Shown here in pieces: positions 25,956 to 33,982 of a stretch of 64,000 bases of DNA. The position numbers and the translations under genes were made by a program. The stretch is from Clostridium bornimense. GTDB lineage: Bacteria; Bacillota; Clostridia; Clostridiales; Clostridiaceae. Within the stretch, counting starts at the first letter, position 1; the number at the start of each line of letters is the position of its first letter. The notes under the pieces were generated by a model that was not told the origin of the DNA, did no database searches, and was given only the letters and a program-made list of their open reading frames with translations. The stretch is from contig NZ_JAHLOD010000018.1 of the NCBI RefSeq assembly GCF_018917145.1, positions 1-64,000 of the forward strand, read 5' to 3'.

Positions 25956-26309
25956 CTATTTGATAATTGTTTTATAGAATGAATTGTCCGATAACATTTT
26001 TTTAATTGATCCAAACTTGCAATCGCATAATTTCTCGCATAAACTTAACACTTCATCATTTTTATAATAATTAACTTCATATCTTTTAAAGCCATCTTCT
26101 AAGTGAAATAAAAATATAACTTTATCCTCTGCCAAATATTCATTCCAATATTCCACTTCCAAGTGTTCTTTAATAAATTCTTCCCACAATTCTGCTTTAG
26201 TCTTTGGGAAAGATACCTTATAATTATCTCCATCATTTTCTATGGAAAATCCATGTTGTTCCAAATTTAAAATACTTTCATCTATCCCCATAACATATGT
26301 ATGATACAC
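25956..26309 (-). CDS. Hypothetical acidic protein (GTG start)
   Basis: 117 residues. GTG 26309 lies nine bases after GGAGG; an ATG six codons in (MGIDES) has no site. Aromatic-rich and acidic (ELWEEFIKEHLEVEYWNEYL). Upstream it carries the shared leader module found before three other genes in this zone. Could be an immunity-type protein; family not recognised. Confidence 0.6.
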   Translation of the reverse strand: MYHTYVMGIDESILNLEQHGFSIENDGDNYKVSFPKTKAELWEEFIKEHLEVEYWNEYLAEDKVIFLFHLEDGFKRYEVNYYKNDEVLSLCEKLCDCKFGSIKKMLSDNSFYKTIIK

Positions 26310-26324
26310 CTTTAATTACCTCCA

Positions 26325-26520
26325 CAAATTCTAATTTGTAATAATATACCTATATTATATACCAACAACTTTTTAGTTCCAATATCCTCTATCCATAACC
26401 GCACCGGTTCTCTACGTTCACCCCTGCTACTGTTCTATATAATATCTATACTTATAAGCTTCCTTAAACTTTATATATCTCATGTGCTGAAGCTAGAGCT
26501 ACTCTCTTAAGACACATCAG
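26325..26520 (-). repeat. Shared leader module, copy 1
   Basis: Reading on the minus strand: a TCTTAA...AGCTTCAG hairpin (26482-26517), then GGTGAACGTAGAGAACC, then the promoter-like TATAATATAGGTATATTATT leading to a ribosome site. Nearly the same order occurs at 29415-29620, and parts at 27690-27830 and 30685-30760. The 26310-26937 gap contains this module, an AT-rich spacer, and two terminators. Confidence 0.7.
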
Positions 26521-26753
26521 ATATATAAAAATATAATTTCTTATAAACATATAAATAAAATTATATATAAATTAAATTGCTTATAATTATATTTATATAT
26601 GTATTCTCATGTGTTCTTGTCAGGAAGTCAAAGATCTTCCCCCTTATTCTGCTGCTAAATACTTTAGATAAACTCTATAAATACATAATTAGATGTAGAT
26701 TATAAGTAAATCTAAAAAACTTTTTATTCCAAATTTTCTTTCTCTACATAACA

Positions 26754-26785
26754 AAAAAGAATGATCCTTAAAGACCATTCTTTTT
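26754..26785. terminator. Terminator repeat, copy 1
   Basis: AAAAAGAATG (26754-26763) pairs with CATTCTTTTT (26776-26785). The loop ATCCTTAAAGAC is nearly repeated at 29641-29652; a degenerate copy lies near 25916. Confidence 0.7.
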
Positions 26786-26866
26786 ATAAAAAGGAAAATG
26801 ATTTAAAAAAATTAACTATTATTAACTACAATTACAATATAAGAATTTAATATGAATTTCAAAAGT

Positions 26867-26877
26867 TACGTCACGTA
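26867..26877. repeat. ACGT palindrome, copy 2
   Basis: TACGTCACGTA centred at 26872. Its left flank, including TATGAATTTCAAAAGT, is identical to that of copy 3 at 29784. Confidence 0.8.
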
Positions 26878-26885
26878 TATTTTTA

Positions 26886-26915
26886 AACTTACCTTTAGTT
26901 TTTTAAAGGTAAGTT
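26886..26915. terminator. Strong hairpin after the broken gene
   Basis: AACTTACCTTTA (26886-26897) pairs perfectly with TAAAGGTAAGTT (26904-26915). It sits 22 bases beyond the end of the interrupted gene at 26938. Confidence 0.7.
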
Positions 26916-26937
26916 AACTTCCTTTAAAATTTTAAAT

Positions 26938-27267
26938 TTATATCCCTATAATAGTGAATACATCATAAGTTTCAAAAATAGTTTTAGCCCAACTATCTAC
27001 TTCTTTTATAGCCCCCTTTATTTCTCCACCAATTTCTGATGCTCTAAAGCATATTTCATTCCATTGACTTAAAGTTATCTATGTTTCTCCTGACTCATCA
27101 TATGAAGTAACAACACTATAAAATAAATCTGCCAAATTTAGAATATAAAAAATATCATCGTGTATTAAAAGAGAATCTTTCTCCCCAAAAAAATCATTGA
27201 ACTTTCCTTTCTGGAATTCATGATAACATGTTCCTTTTCTCTCTAATTCAGTACAACAATATTTCAT
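26938..27267 (-). pseudogene. Small gene interrupted by in-frame TAG
   Basis: ATG 27267 has GGAGG seven bases upstream. 62 codons read to ...SYDESGET, then TAG (27079-27081), then the same frame continues as ITLSQWNEICFRASEIGGEI to ...DVFTIIGI and TAA at 26938. The downstream part is as protein-like as the upstream part, and a terminator follows only after the second stop. So this was probably one 106-residue protein, now cut by a nonsense mutation. Family not recognised; possibly an immunity-type protein. Confidence 0.6.
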
Positions 27268-27317
27268 TAAACATCCTCCATATAAATTTTCTATTTAACT
27301 ATTAAATAAATGTGTAA

Positions 27318-27620
27318 CTAAAAATTGAACCATTTACACTCTCTATACTTCTCAGGAATATCTGATTTTGAGTTAATCCATCCAATTGTTTCAATTAATA
27401 CAGATGGCTCATCTGGAAAAATCCATGTGTTAATATATTCAATAAAGTCCTTTTCATTATAACAAACACTACCACCTATGTGATATTTTTTTGCATATGA
27501 GCTTTGATATAACCATTTGTTACAGAAATCTATACAGTATTTTTTTAAGTTATTAGCCACTTCATCTGGAACTAAATACACAGATGTATCACTATCAGCA
27601 CTTAATAATACATATTTCAA
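27318..27620 (-). CDS. Hypothetical protein
   Basis: 100 residues, aromatic-rich (CNKWLYQSSYAKKYH, then EYINTWIFPDEPSVLIETIG, ending CKWFNF). Soluble, with four Cys. It lies 50 bases upstream of the interrupted gene on the same strand, and a copy of the shared leader lies about 70 bases before it. Unknown family. Confidence 0.55.
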   Translation of the reverse strand: MKYVLLSADSDTSVYLVPDEVANNLKKYCIDFCNKWLYQSSYAKKYHIGGSVCYNEKDFIEYINTWIFPDEPSVLIETIGWINSKSDIPEKYRECKWFNF

Positions 27621-27689
27621 TTCAACTCACAACCTTAGAAATTTATTAATAATCTTCATTATAAGTCCCTATTTTTTTACTTGTTCTTA

Positions 27690-27830
27690 AATTCTCATTT
27701 GTAGTAATATATCTAAATTATATACTAATACAATTTTATATCCAACTTTTTCTATCAATTGCCGCACTGGTTCTCTACGTTCACCCTTTCTACTGCTCTA
27801 TATAATCCCTATATTTATAGCTTCTTGAAA
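27690..27830 (-). repeat. Shared leader module, copy 2 (diverged)
   Basis: Contains GGTGAACGTAGAGAACCAGT (minus strand) and the TATATAATTTAGATATATTAC promoter-like part in the same order as copy 1, but lacks the upstream TCTTAA...AGCTTCAG hairpin. It precedes the 100-residue gene. Confidence 0.65.
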
Positions 27831-27887
27831 TTTTCTCTCTTAGTATAAAGTTATAATTATAAAAATAAAATATAATATCTTTTACTT

Positions 27888-28487
27888 CTATTTTACATTC
27901 TCTTTACAGTTTTCATCTATTTCATAAATAGCCTGTAATGGATTATGCCCCAATACCCGATCCTTTACTGCCAAAACAGTAACAGGAGCTTTGGAATATT
28001 TAAAAAACAATGAGTCATGTCCCACACATAATCCTAAAACAATATTTAAATCTGTTTGTTTATCATTTAAATATTCTGCTTGAGCTATAGGATTACACAT
28101 AGGTACTTCACAATTATATATTCCTATTAATTCTCTATTTACTCCCCCTACCTTACAAATAACTGACTCAATATTTAATCCATGCTGTCTTAAAATTTTT
28201 TCTACAGCAAATGCTTCCTTTTGTAAACCAATACAAAATGCCAAACCAATTTTTTGATATTTGCATTTTTTTGCAAAATCTATAGTTTCTATGATTCTTG
28301 TTTTTGAACCATAATCCTCCATTACTATATTGGCTGATACTTGCGCAATTTTATAGTTTTCTTCTTCTAAATAAACTTGCTCTATTTCCTTACCTCTTTC
28401 ATTTAAGCTAGGACAATTTCTGGGTGCTTTTTTAAAATCCTTCTTATTACAAGCATGAATATTACAACTTGAACAAGTATATCTCAT
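27888..28487 (-). CDS. DUF1847 metal-binding protein
   Basis: 199 residues from ATG 28487 (MRYTCSSCNIHAC), which has GAGGAG seven bases upstream; an in-frame ATG five codons earlier lacks one. N-terminal Cys cluster CSSCNIHAC; RNCPSLNE; then KIGLAFCIGLQKEA, CKVGG, MCNPIAQAEYLN and LGLCVGHDSLFFKYS. This is the DUF1847 pattern, predicted to bind a metal or Fe-S centre through conserved Cys. Function unknown; widespread in anaerobes. Confidence 0.87.
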   Translation of the reverse strand: MRYTCSSCNIHACNKKDFKKAPRNCPSLNERGKEIEQVYLEEENYKIAQVSANIVMEDYGSKTRIIETIDFAKKCKYQKIGLAFCIGLQKEAFAVEKILRQHGLNIESVICKVGGVNRELIGIYNCEVPMCNPIAQAEYLNDKQTDLNIVLGLCVGHDSLFFKYSKAPVTVLAVKDRVLGHNPLQAIYEIDENCKENVK

Positions 28488-28618
28488 ATAATCACTCCTC
28501 ATATGCTTTTCTACTTTTATTTATTATAAAAAATATGTTTTCGTAGACACTTAAGATAACAAAATAATCTCATCGCTAAATTAGAATTTATCGCATTTAG
28601 AAAATATCAGAATTTTCC

Positions 28619-29395
28619 TTATAAATCAAATGTTTCTATAAGATAATCTGCTATTCCGTCATTATCATTAGTTCCAATTACTACGTCAGCAATCTGTTTT
28701 ACATCTCGTATAGCATTTCCCATAGCAATTCCGATACCACATAATTTCAGCATCCCTATATCAACAAAGTCATCACCAAATGCAATGATGTTCTCCGGTA
28801 CGAATTTACATACATGACATATTTCTGTGATTGCCTTTTCCTTTGTGACTCCTTTTTTAGTGAATTTATACCAATAGCCATCAGAAAATCTGACACAATC
28901 ACAATCTGTTAAAATACTTTTCAATTTTTCGGCTTTGTCAGAATCAAATATTTCTACACACATTTTTAATGATTCTTGATTAAAATCCTTAAAATCAGTA
29001 TAAATACTATCTCCCCAACTCTGGTCTTGGTTTTTAGGGTCAATCTTATAATTCCAATAATGATTTTCCATTGTATCCACTGTTATTTCACAATCTGCTC
29101 CACATATTTCTCTAACTTTCCTAATCATATAATTTGTTTCTTCTGTTGAAAATTCTGCTTTATAGATGTATTCACCATTCTGTTTTACTAACGCACCTCC
29201 ACTAGAAATGAGTATATCTGGGAGAAGTTCTGAAAGAAAGGTCATAGAATTTTGTTCACTTCTAGAAGTGGAAACACCTATCATCATTCCTTTACTTCTA
29301 CAAGCATTCAAAACAGAAAGTGTATGTTCTGATATGGTCTTATCACTTTTTAGTAATGTCCCATCTAAATCAAAGAGTAACAATTTACATTCCAT
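28619..29395 (-). CDS. Cof-type HAD hydrolase (HAD-IIB)
   Basis: 258 residues. Motif I LFDLDGTLLKSD with nucleophile Asp, motif II SRSEQN region, Lys of motif III near TKKGVTKEKAI, and motif IV FGDDFVDIGML; a C2B cap lies between. Family members dephosphorylate sugar phosphates, flavin precursors or similar small molecules; substrate unknown. The shared leader module lies upstream, although the gene looks like a core metabolic one, suggesting it travelled with that module. Confidence 0.9.
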   Translation of the reverse strand: MECKLLLFDLDGTLLKSDKTISEHTLSVLNACRSKGMMIGVSTSRSEQNSMTFLSELLPDILISSGGALVKQNGEYIYKAEFSTEETNYMIRKVREICGADCEITVDTMENHYWNYKIDPKNQDQSWGDSIYTDFKDFNQESLKMCVEIFDSDKAEKLKSILTDCDCVRFSDGYWYKFTKKGVTKEKAITEICHVCKFVPENIIAFGDDFVDIGMLKLCGIGIAMGNAIRDVKQIADVVIGTNDNDGIADYLIETFDL

Positions 29396-29414
29396 AACTA
29401 ATATCCTCGCAAAT

Positions 29415-29620
29415 TCCTATTTATCTACTAGCTTTTAAATGCTAATTTGTAATAATATTACTATATTATACACCAAAAACTTTTTATCTCCAATATCTTC
29501 TATTCATAACAGCACTGGTTTCCTACGTTCACACCTACTAGTGTTCTAATGACCCTAAACTTCTATAGGGTTTATATATCCCATGTGCTGAAACTAAAGC
29601 TGTTCTCTTAAGACGCATCT
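29415..29620 (-). repeat. Shared leader module, copy 3
   Basis: Same order as copy 1: hairpin 29583-29618, then GGTGTGAACGTAGGAAACC, then TTTTTGGTGTATAATATAG and ATTATTACAAATTAGC before the HAD gene. Confidence 0.7.
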
Positions 29621-29631
29621 TTACATAACAA

Positions 29632-29661
29632 AAAAGAATGATCCTATAAAACCATTCTTTT
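29632..29661. terminator. Terminator repeat, copy 2
   Basis: AAAAGAATG (29632-29640) pairs with CATTCTTTT (29653-29661). It is followed on the plus strand by sequence homologous to 26786-26877 but carrying a 33-base insertion. Confidence 0.7.
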
Positions 29662-29783
29662 CATTATTTATATAAAGGGAAAATGATTAAAAAAACTAAC
29701 TACTATCAACTACAATTATAATATATCAATCCTTTGTGACAGGTCTATGACCAGTATAAGAATTTAATATGAATTTCAAAAGT

Positions 29784-29794
29784 TACGTCACGTA
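29784..29794. repeat. ACGT palindrome, copy 3
   Basis: TACGTCACGTA centred at 29789, 75 bases beyond the end of the CPBP protease gene. Confidence 0.8.
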
Positions 29795-29869
29795 CATTTC
29801 AAAATTCACTCAAAAACTACCTTGTACTTCCTCATTAAAATTGCTTTATTCTAAATTACAAACTGAAAT

Positions 29870-30667
29870 TTAATTTTTACACTCTAGTCTGTTTCTTGAT
29901 ATTAAAATAATTCCCAAAATGAAAGTTATATTCAATACCAGAACAACTACGCTTCCTTCAATTTTGTAGATTCCTCCAGACAACAATTCGGTTCCTGAAA
30001 ATGTCATATTGATCAAATTAGGGTAATCTTCTGCTAAAGATACTCCTCCCAGAATGATTGCACCAATGCTATTCCAGAAAAAATGCATAACTATTGGAGC
30101 AAATAATGAACCCGTAAATTCTAAGACAACAGTCATAAGAAGACTCATTGTTAAGACATTCAACACAGGAATAATTCCTGCTTCAAATGCTCCTCCATGT
30201 GCAAATGTAAATAGAGCTGTAGAAACTACAGTTGCAGCAACTACATTATAATTTTGCTTTATCATTTGATATAAATAGCCTCGCACCAGTAATTCCTGCA
30301 TAATTGTATTGATAAGTGCAGACAATATCCATAACCATAATAGGACAATTTTATTAATTCCCTCAAAATGAATGTTACCTAACAGTGCTAACAATCCAAT
30401 CGCTAATCCTAACCACAAAATACCCCCAGTAAGACCAAATAAAGCATCCTGTACTGGTTTATTAATCAGGCACAAAGGTGTTTTTCTTTTTTCAATCATT
30501 GTGAAAACTAGTGTAAATGCAACAATACTCAAAAATGGGATAAGTTCTGCAAAGAAACGCCAGATTGCAGGGTTGGTGAAGTGAGGGAATGGAATAATGC
30601 TGGCAACTATAGCCCATCCAATAAAAAATATAATTGTTTTCACTGATACTATTAATAACTTTTTCAT
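29870..30667 (-). CDS. CPBP intramembrane glutamic protease (Abi family)
   Basis: 265 residues, about eight membrane helices. The CPBP/Rce1-like motifs are present: EELLVRGYLYQMI (motif 1, catalytic Glu-Glu-x-x-x-Arg variant), TALFTFAHGG (motif 2, with His) and VMHFFWNSIG (motif 3, His and Asn). In Gram-positive bacteria such proteases occur in bacteriocin self-immunity or peptide processing. Possible relevance to the RiPP cluster 15 kb away, whose transporter lacks a peptidase, is speculation. The leader module sequence lies before it. Confidence 0.88.
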   Translation of the reverse strand: MKKLLIVSVKTIIFFIGWAIVASIIPFPHFTNPAIWRFFAELIPFLSIVAFTLVFTMIEKRKTPLCLINKPVQDALFGLTGGILWLGLAIGLLALLGNIHFEGINKIVLLWLWILSALINTIMQELLVRGYLYQMIKQNYNVVAATVVSTALFTFAHGGAFEAGIIPVLNVLTMSLLMTVVLEFTGSLFAPIVMHFFWNSIGAIILGGVSLAEDYPNLINMTFSGTELLSGGIYKIEGSVVVLVLNITFILGIILISRNRLECKN

Positions 30668-30684
30668 ATCTGTACTGCTCCTAA

Positions 30685-30760
30685 ATTCCTATTTATTCAC
30701 TATCTTTTAATTGCTAATTTGTAATAATATACCTATATTATACACCAAAAACTTTTTTAA
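30685..30760 (-). repeat. Shared leader module, copy 4 (promoter part only)
   Basis: AGTTTTTGGTGTATAATATA, then GGTATATTATTACAAATTAGC, then the AATAGGAATTTAGGAGC start region: nearly identical to copy 3 but without the upstream structured part. Confidence 0.7.
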
Positions 30761-30794
30761 TACACCAAAGCTTGTAATTATAGAATTCAAAACA

Positions 30795-30833
30795 AAAAAG
30801 ATTAGTAGCATATCATAATACTCCTAATCTTTT
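30795..30833. terminator. Terminator overlapping a gene end
   Basis: AAAGATTAG and CTAATCTTT (within 30797-30832) form a stem flanked by A and T runs. The right arm lies inside the last codons of the gene at 30813. Confidence 0.65.
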
Positions 30834-31127
30834 TACTGTAACTATCTTATTTTCATTTAGGCGATAATTACCTTCAAGTTTTTCCTTTATTATATCTAAT
30901 GTTTTAAAATATATTATTTTAATCTCATCCTCATTGAACTCTCTTCCTAATCTTTCAATTACATGTTCATTAGTAAGCAATGCTCTAAGATCCTTATCGT
31001 GATTAAATCTATATATTCCTTCACTTTCTCTTATTTCATATATTACTCCGTCTATATAACTTTTAAGTACTGGTTTTAAGGTTCTAGAGCAGATAATAGC
31101 TTTATTGAAATCTTCATTTCTTACCAT
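30813..31127 (-). CDS. Hypothetical protein
   Basis: 104 residues, charged, helical, soluble (DGVIYEIRESEGIYRFNHDKD, with KIIYFKTLDIIKEKLEGNYR). AAGGGG site before ATG 31127. Its 3' end contributes to the terminator. Family not recognised. Confidence 0.6.
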   Translation of the reverse strand: MVRNEDFNKAIICSRTLKPVLKSYIDGVIYEIRESEGIYRFNHDKDLRALLTNEHVIERLGREFNEDEIKIIYFKTLDIIKEKLEGNYRLNENKIVTVKRLGVL

Positions 31128-31274
31128 AGTACCACCCCTTTATGAAAATTATTATACTACAATTTTCATGTTTACTTAATATATCATTTCTAATTTTGGG
31201 GCATAAAGCCTACTTTTATTTTAAATAAAGAATCAATTGGATTAAGAATTTAAATAATTCCTATTACCATAACA

Positions 31275-31523
31275 ATGAATTTTAAAGCAGATGAATTATT
31301 AAATTTAAAAATACGGAAATACATAAAAGAATGTAAGATAAATAAAGCAGAAAATGCTTTATTTCAAGCCATAAAAGTTAGGCAAACAAAAGAGAATTTA
31401 AAAACAGCTTTATTATTTTATGAAGAAATCAGTAAGTGGGATAATGAAAAACTTATTCAGTCTAATTTTTCAAAATCCGAAATTGAACAAGGATTAAATG
31501 ATTTAAAAAAAATTGTATGCTAA
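31275..31523 (+). CDS. Hypothetical helical protein
   Basis: 82 residues, all-helical, with a TPR-like spacing (ADELLNLKIRKYIKECKINK, then AENALFQAIKVRQTKENLKT). No strong ribosome site is visible before ATG 31275. Could be a small regulator; unknown family. Confidence 0.5.
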   Translation: MNFKADELLNLKIRKYIKECKINKAENALFQAIKVRQTKENLKTALLFYEEISKWDNEKLIQSNFSKSEIEQGLNDLKKIVC

Positions 31524-31632
31524 AAAGTAGTCTTTTTAAAGATTAAATAATATTCTTTACACTCCTTAATATGCTGAAATTTCAGCTTAAAGTGAATCAT
31601 CTTTTTTATCTACTTTAGCTGAAAATTTTTTC

Positions 31633-31670
31633 ACCTCCTATAAATACTAGAGCTATCATCATTAGGAGGT
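31633..31670 (+). promoter_or_regulatory. Leader hairpin covering the ribosome binding site
   Basis: ACCTCCTA (31633-31640) is the exact complement of TAGGAGGT (31663-31670), which is the Shine-Dalgarno of the gene at 31677. The 22-base loop would hide the ribosome site when folded. Confidence 0.65.
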
Positions 31671-31676
31671 TATTAT

Positions 31677-32036
31677 ATGTGTAATTTATTTAAAAATAAA
31701 TCTTTTATATTTATATCCATAATATTGTTTTTAATTGTTATTTTTTTTATTCATGATTTATATCTTAAATCTAAAATTCCAGATAATAAATATGCTATTT
31801 ATAAAAACGCAACAGACTCTGTATATAACATAAGAAATTGGAGATATGCTATTTATAAAGTAGGTGATAACTATGACTTATATGATAGAAATAAAGATGT
31901 AAAAGTGGGCTGTATTGAATATAGCATATACAAATACGTTGATACTATTGATAAATATATAAACAATACTGAGACTAACTATTTTTACGGTATATCCAAA
32001 AATAATTATTATAAAATTAGTTATAGTTATGATTAA
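31677..32036 (+). CDS. Membrane-anchored hypothetical protein, possibly cut short by in-frame TAA
   Basis: 119 residues. An N-terminal helix (SFIFISIILFLIVIFFIHDL) anchors a Tyr-rich extracytoplasmic domain with repeated YAIYK motifs (KYAIYKNATD, RYAIYKVGDN). AGGAGG lies 7 bases upstream. After the TAA (32034-32036) the same frame stays open to 32132 and reads PHITQKCKLENYSEMDIREF and on, so the protein may once have been 31 residues longer. Unknown family. Confidence 0.55.
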   Translation: MCNLFKNKSFIFISIILFLIVIFFIHDLYLKSKIPDNKYAIYKNATDSVYNIRNWRYAIYKVGDNYDLYDRNKDVKVGCIEYSIYKYVDTIDKYINNTETNYFYGISKNNYYKISYSYD

Positions 32037-32194
32037 CCACACATAACCCAAAAATGTAAATTAGAAAACTATTCAGAAATGGATATCAGAGAATTTAAAA
32101 AAATAGATTCCAAAGGAGTTATTCTACAGTAATTATATATATTTCACTTATGTAATTTAACTTAAATAAAATTTGTATAATATATGGAGGCAAA

Positions 32195-32350
32195 AATGAA
32201 AACTAAGATGCTAACATTTTTTAATCTTCTGTAATATCAGTTATTAACCTTTATTTCAAATGATATCTACGCTGGTTTTATACTTGATTTTGCTGTTGAC
32301 ACAGATAAAGATGGTATAGGTACTTTAATACTATATATGCTAACTTAGAT
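32195..32350 (+). pseudogene. Remnant of a small gene
   Basis: GGAGG followed by ATG reads MKTKMLTFFNLL and stops. Another frame then reads ISNDIYAGFILDFAVDTDKD, ending LILYMLT. Looks like a short secreted or membrane protein with a frameshift. The rest of the 32133-32359 gap shows nothing else. Confidence 0.35.
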
Positions 32351-32359
32351 TTAACATTA

Positions 32360-32932
32360 TCATTTCTTTAAAGCTGTAGTATTGAAATTTATTTTTTTAA
32401 CTTTTATATATGAAACTATTGTAGACAACACATCAAAAAATAGAATGAAACTTAGTATACTGGCACAAATACCATATAAAATAGATATTTCATTATTTTT
32501 AATAGCTCTTATGAGTCCACAGATTGTATAAAAAGAAGATGGAATAAGAACAATATATCCAAATATAAAAAAAGTCACTGTAATCGGTATACCAATTATT
32601 GTATAAAACATAATAACTTCAATAATAAAATATACTATATATAGTAATATAAAACTAATTTTAATCATCATTGCTATAAATAATATTTCTTTAGACGGCT
32701 TGTTAATTTTTAAAATATAAATGGCGTTTATAATATTAAACAGCATTAAAAATCCTGTTAAAATTAATCCATATCTTAAAGGAAATATATACCAACGAGG
32801 ATTGCTTACAATTTCAGAATAACCTGCAAATTCATACATAATTCTTATAGAAAATAAATATATAAATATAATATATATTACTGGTAGTATATATTTTTGC
32901 TTATTATTTTTTAAAAACAGTTTGATATCCAT
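32360..32932 (-). CDS. Hypothetical membrane protein
   Basis: 190 residues, five or six membrane helices, with short loops and a basic C-terminus. AAGGGGG site before ATG 32932. No transporter or enzyme motif is visible. Unknown family; solitary. Confidence 0.6.
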   Translation of the reverse strand: MDIKLFLKNNKQKYILPVIYIIFIYLFSIRIMYEFAGYSEIVSNPRWYIFPLRYGLILTGFLMLFNIINAIYILKINKPSKEILFIAMMIKISFILLYIVYFIIEVIMFYTIIGIPITVTFFIFGYIVLIPSSFYTICGLIRAIKNNEISILYGICASILSFILFFDVLSTIVSYIKVKKINFNTTALKK

Positions 32933-33091
32933 CTCATTTCCCCCTTTTATAAACTCTTACGCTTTTCTATTTGTGGTAACATTTTGTTTCTTGTATACAC
33001 TAAGATCATATATATAATAATCTTCCATCTCAATCAATTCCCCTATTTGCTATATTTACCAAATTCTCCCCTAATATATTATCACATAAAA

Positions 33092-33707
33092 ATGATTAAT
33101 GTATATAAAGAAAAAGACATCATTAATTATAACTTATAGTATCACTTGATTTCACTATATATCTATCTTCACTACAAGGTTGCGATATAGCTCCGCTGAT
33201 ATTTGAATCATATTAAATTAAGTTATTTTTCCCTATAAATGTAACAATTAGCCTATAACCATCAGTGGCTTTGATACTAATCAAGTAGGTTATTCTGCCC
33301 TAATAGTTGCCATAAACAAATATAATGTTAACTCTAATACATTTTGTTCCTATGCCTACAGAGCAATTAAGAATGCTATTAACTATACTATAAGATCTAA
33401 TGTTAAGCATAATAACCTTTCTTTAAATAACACCATAGATGAAGAAAAAACAATGACTATTATAGATAACATACAAGATGAAACTACTTTAGAAGATACA
33501 TATTTAACTAAGCTTAATAATAAACAGTTAAGTAAAGTTTTAAGTAATTTAACCTATGAAGATAAAGAACTGATTAAAGAAATTTACTTTAATAAAACAT
33601 CTGTAAGGAAGTATGCTGAGAAACATCAGATATCTTATCAGAAGGCGCTAAGAAGGAAGAATAGAATACTTATGGAGCTTAGGGATAAGTTTCAGGGGGA
33701 AGGGTAA
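33092..33707 (+). pseudogene. Decayed sigma-70-family factor
   Basis: 33252-33707 is open without a start and reads as region 2 (GFDTNQVGYSALIVAINKYN, then FCSYAYRAIKNAINY) and region 4 with an HTH (VRKYAEKHQISYQKALRRKN). An upstream MINVYKEKDIINYNL at 33092 looks like its lost N-terminus, now followed by stops and with part of region 2 missing. The downstream 84-codon part (33453-33707) could be translated but would lack region 2. The short form recalls TcdR/UviA-like or phage sigma factors. Followed by a strong terminator. Confidence 0.65.
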
Positions 33708-33738
33708 AGGCATTGGAGTGATTGATTCCAATGCCTTT
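33706..33738. terminator. Terminator after sigma remnant
   Basis: AAAGGCATTGGA (33706-33717) pairs perfectly with TCCAATGCCTTT (33727-33738). Confidence 0.8.
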
Positions 33739-33982
33739 ATAAATAATATTTAATAATAAACAGTTAAAAGAATTTGTGAAAAAGATAAGGGTTATAATTG
33801 CTCTATGTAGGAGGGGAATATGATTTATATCTAATACATTTAAAGGACAAAGATTATTATACTCAAATACTAGTTGGCCCTTCAAATTTTTAAATTCAAT
33901 AGTTAACTTTGGTATTTTAAAAATTATATATTGCTTCTATAGAAATACATATATAAAATAGTGAATTTGCATATAATAGAAT

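Noticed and set aside
26325-26430. Small protein read from the shared leader module (SSRGERREPVRLW and on)
   Set aside because: Copies 1 and 2 stay open but copy 3 has a stop, there is no start codon, and the region ends in promoter-like sequence.
29166-29438. 90-codon plus-strand frame opposite the HAD gene
   Set aside because: Antisense shadow of a well-supported HAD hydrolase.
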